From Gemmatimonadota bacterium (GTDB taxonomy: Bacteria; Gemmatimonadota; Gemmatimonadetes; Longimicrobiales; Gaopeijiaceae): DNA of 64,000 bases. Under the pieces are notes generated by a model that was given only the letters and a program-made list of their open reading frames with translations, had not been told where the DNA came from and searched no databases. Position 1 is the first letter of the stretch. Every line of letters starts with the position of its first letter. A program made the translations under genes and the position numbers. Below, in pieces: positions 60,845-64,000 of this stretch. The stretch is taken from the NCBI GenBank assembly GCA_007121455.1, contig SKKN01000025.1:124001-188000 (forward strand). The letters run 5' to 3'.

Positions 60845-63760
60845 GTGAACCGCCCCGGAGGCGACCCCCCGCCGCCGCCCCGTCCGGACCGGACCGAGGA
60901 CGAGAAGGGCGCGGTCGACGTCCCCCCCCACCTCTCCATGGTCCTCGAGGTTACGCGCGCATTCGCCTTGGAGTGCGGGGGACCCCGGGCCCTGCAAGCC
61001 GTTCGTCCGGATGCATCTCTGGTCCGGGATCTGGGGCTGGGCAGCCTGGAGCGGGTGGAGCTCCGGCTTCGGATCGAAGAGGTCCTCGGAGTGGAGCTTC
61101 CCGACGAGACCCTCGCCCTGGACACACCTTCCGAGCTGGCGCGGGCCGTGGTGGAGGCCCGCGTCGCACAGCCGACACCCCATGCCATGGTCACGGCTCC
61201 TACGCGGGACCTCGACGTCCACCGCGCGGAGGGCTCCGCCACCCTCCAGGAGTCCCTCCAGAGGTGGGCCGACGCCGATCCGAGTCTGCCCCACGCCTAC
61301 CTGAGGGAGGACGACGGGTCGTTCGTGACCCTCACCTACGGCGAGCTCCGGGAGGGGGCGGCCGCCATCGCCCGGGGGATTCGTCACCGGGGGATCGAGA
61401 AGGGAGAAACCGTGGCACTCATGCTCCCCACAGGCGCCGACTTCCTCCAGTCGTTCATGGGAATCCTGCTCGCGGGCGCCGTTCCCGTTCCCCTCTACCC
61501 TCCCTTCCGGACCGCCGGGCTGGAGGACTACCTGAAGCGGCAATCGGGAATTCTCGGGAACGCCCGGACCCGGCTCCTCCTCAGCACGGCCGAGGTCTCA
61601 CCCGTGGCCCGGATGCTCCGGGGAGCGCCCGGCCCCACCCTCGCCACGACCACGCCCGAGGGGCTGGCCCGGGCCGATGGTCCGGTTCCAATCGCATCTG
61701 GAGCTGCGGAGGACCCGGCCCTGATCCAGTACACTTCGGGGAGCACCGGGGCGCCCAAGGGGGTCGTGCTGAGCCAGACTGCCCTCCTGTCCAACATCCG
61801 GGCCATCGCGAAGCACATTCGGATGACCCCCTCCGACGTGGGGGTAAGCTGGCTCCCCCTTTATCACGACATGGGGCTGATCGGCACCTGGCTCAACTGT
61901 CTTCACCACGGCGTGCCTCTCGTTCTCTTGTCCCCCCTCTCCTTTCTCGCCCGGCCCGACCTCTGGCTCTGGACGATCCACCGGTTCCGAGCCACGCTCT
62001 CCACCTCCCCCAACTTCGGCTACGAGCTCTGCGCCCGGAGAGTTCCGGACGAGAGGCTCGAAGGACTCGATCTCTCGTCGTGGCGGTGCGCCCTGAACGG
62101 AGCCGAGCCGGTGAACGCCGAGACGCTCGAGCGCTTCTGCCGACGCTTCGGGGCGCACGGCTTTCGCCCCGAGTCGTTCATGCCCGCGTACGGCTTGGCG
62201 GAAAGCGCCGTGGCCCTCGCGCTGTCTCCCTCGGGGCGAGCCCCGGTGGTGGACCGGATCGCACGAGCTTCGTTCGAGAGGAAGAGCCGGGCCGAGCCAG
62301 CTCCCCGGGGAGAGAAGTCGCCCCTCAGCTTCGTATCCATGGGCCCACCGCTTCCCGGCCACGAGGTGAAGGTCACCGACGACCGGGGCGAGACTCTTCC
62401 GGAAGGGTACGTGGGGCGACTACTCTTTCGTGGCCCGTCGAGCATGGACGGATACCACCGGCGTCCGGACCTGACCCGGGAGATGGTCCTCGCCGGGCGG
62501 TGGATCGACACCGGGGACTTTGCCTACCTGAAGGACGGGGAGCTGTACGTCACGGGTCGGCGGAAGGATCTCATCATCAAGGCGGGCCGAAACCTCGTGC
62601 CCGAGGACGTCGAAGCCCTGGTCGCTTCCGTAGAAGGAATCCGAAGGGGATGCGTTGCGGCCTTCGGCGTCTCGGACCCCGAGGCGGGTACCGAGCGACT
62701 GGTGGTCCTGGCCGAAACCCGGGCGACGGACCCGGAGGAGATCCACTCCCTCGAGAGCGCGATCGTCGCCCGTCTGTCGGACACCATCGACCTCCCGCCC
62801 GACGAGGTGTTCCTCCTGCCCCCCAGGTCCGTGCCCAAGACCTCGAGCGGCAAGATCCGCAGGAGCGAGGCCAGGCAGTCGTTCGAGGCCGGCCGGTTGG
62901 GAACGCCGGAGCGCCCTTCCGTCCGGACGGCCATGAAGCTCCTCCGGGGCGGCGCCATGCGGTTCGCCGCCTCGGCGTGGGCCCGGATGCGCAGGGGCGC
63001 CTACGTGGCCTATCTCGCCGTGGCAGCACCGGCTTTCGGCGTTCTTGTCATCCTGCCGGGGTGGGTCCTCGCCGCCGCCCTTCCCGGGCGGCGCTCGGCT
63101 TCACTGATCGGGCGAGGGCTGACGAGGATCGCGCTTCGCATTGCCGGTGTCCGCACCTCCGTCGAAGGACGGGAGAACGCGCCGGGCGAAGGCCCCGTGA
63201 TCCTCGCGTCCAACCATGCGTCCTACGTGGACACCGCGGTGCTCCTCGGCCACCTGCCGTTGGATGTGCGGATCGTGGCCAAGCGGGAGGTTCTGGGGTG
63301 GCCGCTCATCGGCACCTTCGTGCGGAAGGGAGAACACCCCACGGTGGACCGATGGGACGTTCGAAGGAGCGTCGAGGACCGGAGGGCCATCGCTCGCCAC
63401 CTCGCCGGCGATGACGCGATCCTCTTCTTCCCCGAAGGAACCTTCACGCCCGCCCTGGGCCTCCGACCCTTCCGCCTGGGCGCCTTCGAGACCGCCGTGG
63501 AAACCGGGACCTCGGTCATCCCGGTGGCCCTGAGCGGCACGCGACGGATTCTCCCGCCGGGGCGCGTGCTCCCTCGTCCCGGGCGTGTCCGGCTGTGGAT
63601 CGGGCCGTCGATCCCTCCGGAGGGCGAGGGTTGGCCCGCAGTCATTGCCCTGCGAAACCGGGTTCTCGACGCCATTGCAGCTCACTGCGGCGAGCCGAAG
63701 CTCGAGACGTTCGTGGGAATCCCTGCTCCTCCGGAATCACCGGACGCTCGTCGGCCTTGA
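60845..63760 (+). CDS. ACP - acyl-AMP ligase - PlsC acyltransferase fusion
   Basis: A 971-residue three-domain enzyme starting at GTG 60845. Residues about 30-105 are an acyl carrier domain with attachment Ser67 (DLGLGSLERVE). Residues about 132-700 are a fatty acyl-AMP ligase-like domain: YTSGSTGAPKGVVLS (Tyr296 on), WLPLYHDMGLIGTWLN and GRRKDLIIKAGRNLVPEDVE. Then come one or two hydrophobic helices and a PlsC acyltransferase (NHASYVDTA, His791 and Asp796; FPEGTFT, 862-868). It should activate a fatty acid, hold it on its own carrier and transfer it to a lipid or other acceptor at the membrane. Order and content differ from E. coli Aas. Confidence 0.9.
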   Translation: MNRPGGDPPPPPRPDRTEDEKGAVDVPPHLSMVLEVTRAFALECGGPRALQAVRPDASLVRDLGLGSLERVELRLRIEEVLGVELPDETLALDTPSELARAVVEARVAQPTPHAMVTAPTRDLDVHRAEGSATLQESLQRWADADPSLPHAYLREDDGSFVTLTYGELREGAAAIARGIRHRGIEKGETVALMLPTGADFLQSFMGILLAGAVPVPLYPPFRTAGLEDYLKRQSGILGNARTRLLLSTAEVSPVARMLRGAPGPTLATTTPEGLARADGPVPIASGAAEDPALIQYTSGSTGAPKGVVLSQTALLSNIRAIAKHIRMTPSDVGVSWLPLYHDMGLIGTWLNCLHHGVPLVLLSPLSFLARPDLWLWTIHRFRATLSTSPNFGYELCARRVPDERLEGLDLSSWRCALNGAEPVNAETLERFCRRFGAHGFRPESFMPAYGLAESAVALALSPSGRAPVVDRIARASFERKSRAEPAPRGEKSPLSFVSMGPPLPGHEVKVTDDRGETLPEGYVGRLLFRGPSSMDGYHRRPDLTREMVLAGRWIDTGDFAYLKDGELYVTGRRKDLIIKAGRNLVPEDVEALVASVEGIRRGCVAAFGVSDPEAGTERLVVLAETRATDPEEIHSLESAIVARLSDTIDLPPDEVFLLPPRSVPKTSSGKIRRSEARQSFEAGRLGTPERPSVRTAMKLLRGGAMRFAASAWARMRRGAYVAYLAVAAPAFGVLVILPGWVLAAALPGRRSASLIGRGLTRIALRIAGVRTSVEGRENAPGEGPVILASNHASYVDTAVLLGHLPLDVRIVAKREVLGWPLIGTFVRKGEHPTVDRWDVRRSVEDRRAIARHLAGDDAILFFPEGTFTPALGLRPFRLGAFETAVETGTSVIPVALSGTRRILPPGRVLPRPGRVRLWIGPSIPPEGEGWPAVIALRNRVLDAIAAHCGEPKLETFVGIPAPPESPDARRP

Positions 63761-63926
63761 CCGTGGCCATCCAACAGGGCCAGCTCGCCTTCTCCCTCTT
63801 TTCGGCCGGAGGCCGCTGCCCATGGACCTGGCGTCCTCCGTGGATGCCGGCCTAAGCTCCCCCCTCCGCCGGATTAGATTCTGAAATGCCCGGTCAACGA
63901 ACCCCTCTCGACCCGACCGATTGCTG

Positions 63927-64000
63927 ATGGTGACGATCGAACCGATTCTCCTCTTCGCCGCGATTCTGGTCTTGCTCGGGGTGTTGTCCAGCAAGATCTC
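63927..64000 (+). CDS. Cation/proton antiporter, 5' end only
   Basis: The first 24 residues (MVTIEPILLFAAILVLLGVL, then SSKI) form the first hydrophobic helix of a gene cut by the right edge. The spacing and the SSKI end are those of NhaP2/CvrA-type potassium or sodium-proton antiporters. Family assignment rests on this helix alone. The start could also be TTG 63921. Confidence 0.45.
   Translation, partial: MVTIEPILLFAAILVLLGVLSSKI

Overview
The window reads as chromosome of a high-GC, Gram-negative bacterium, most likely a member of Gemmatimonadota or a close relative. This is inferred from a TonB-linked SusC/SusD pair, a DUF5916 outer-membrane protein, a UMF1-type MFS transporter, many secreted lipoproteins and amidohydrolases, and heavy use of GTG starts. 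No rRNA, tRNA, insertion sequence, prophage or CRISPR array was seen, so the placement has no rRNA anchor.

Left part (1-23 kb). A DUF5916 beta-barrel gene, a CBS protein and a beta-propeller lipoprotein come first. Next is a compact regulatory unit: a near-consensus promoter, a 38-codon cysteine-rich reading frame starting within a few bases of the expected transcript start, and a strong rho-independent terminator ending about 30 bases before a susC-like gene followed by susD. Housekeeping follows: a UMF1 transporter, a pyrophosphate-type phosphofructokinase, YjbQ, a cytochrome oxidase subunit III-like protein, DUF1028, ThiC behind a TPP riboswitch, a cupin and MFS pair, a Pcs-like CDP-alcohol phosphatidyltransferase, an MBL hydrolase, citrate synthase and MgtE.

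Middle part (23-44 kb). From 23.9 to 31.3 kb lies a dense set that looks like an uncharacterised pteridine or pyrimidine-derived pathway: an MDR dehydrogenase, a QueD/PTPS-fold protein lacking the usual catalytic residues, a glycosyltransferase, a methyltransferase, a flippase-like membrane protein (several joined by 4-base overlaps), a stand-alone RibD-type reductase, GTP cyclohydrolase II fused to a degenerate RibB domain, and a creatininase. FkbM and cytochrome b561 genes share the creatininase operon. Then come a membrane sulfatase-fold enzyme divergent from opgG-opgH (periplasmic glucans), a methyltransferase with a sensor kinase, trehalose-6-phosphate synthase and a ferric-reductase-like flavoprotein with a 30-residue membrane peptide.

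Right part (44-64 kb). Secreted proteins and an amidohydrolase lead to a module of exported redox or metal-handling type (YtkA-like, Cys-rich secreted protein, TlpA-like lipoprotein, DUF3179, a CCAP-motif membrane protein, DoxX-like) followed by an ECF-like sigma and anti-sigma pair. A hydrolase-OsmC fusion, YbaK, an RNA 3'-phosphate cyclase fused to CBS domains, an ATP-grasp enzyme and an ACP-acyl-AMP ligase-PlsC fusion close the window, which ends inside a cation/proton antiporter gene.

Small genes and broken genes are listed with their uncertainty. Functions rest on motifs read by eye; no database search was possible.
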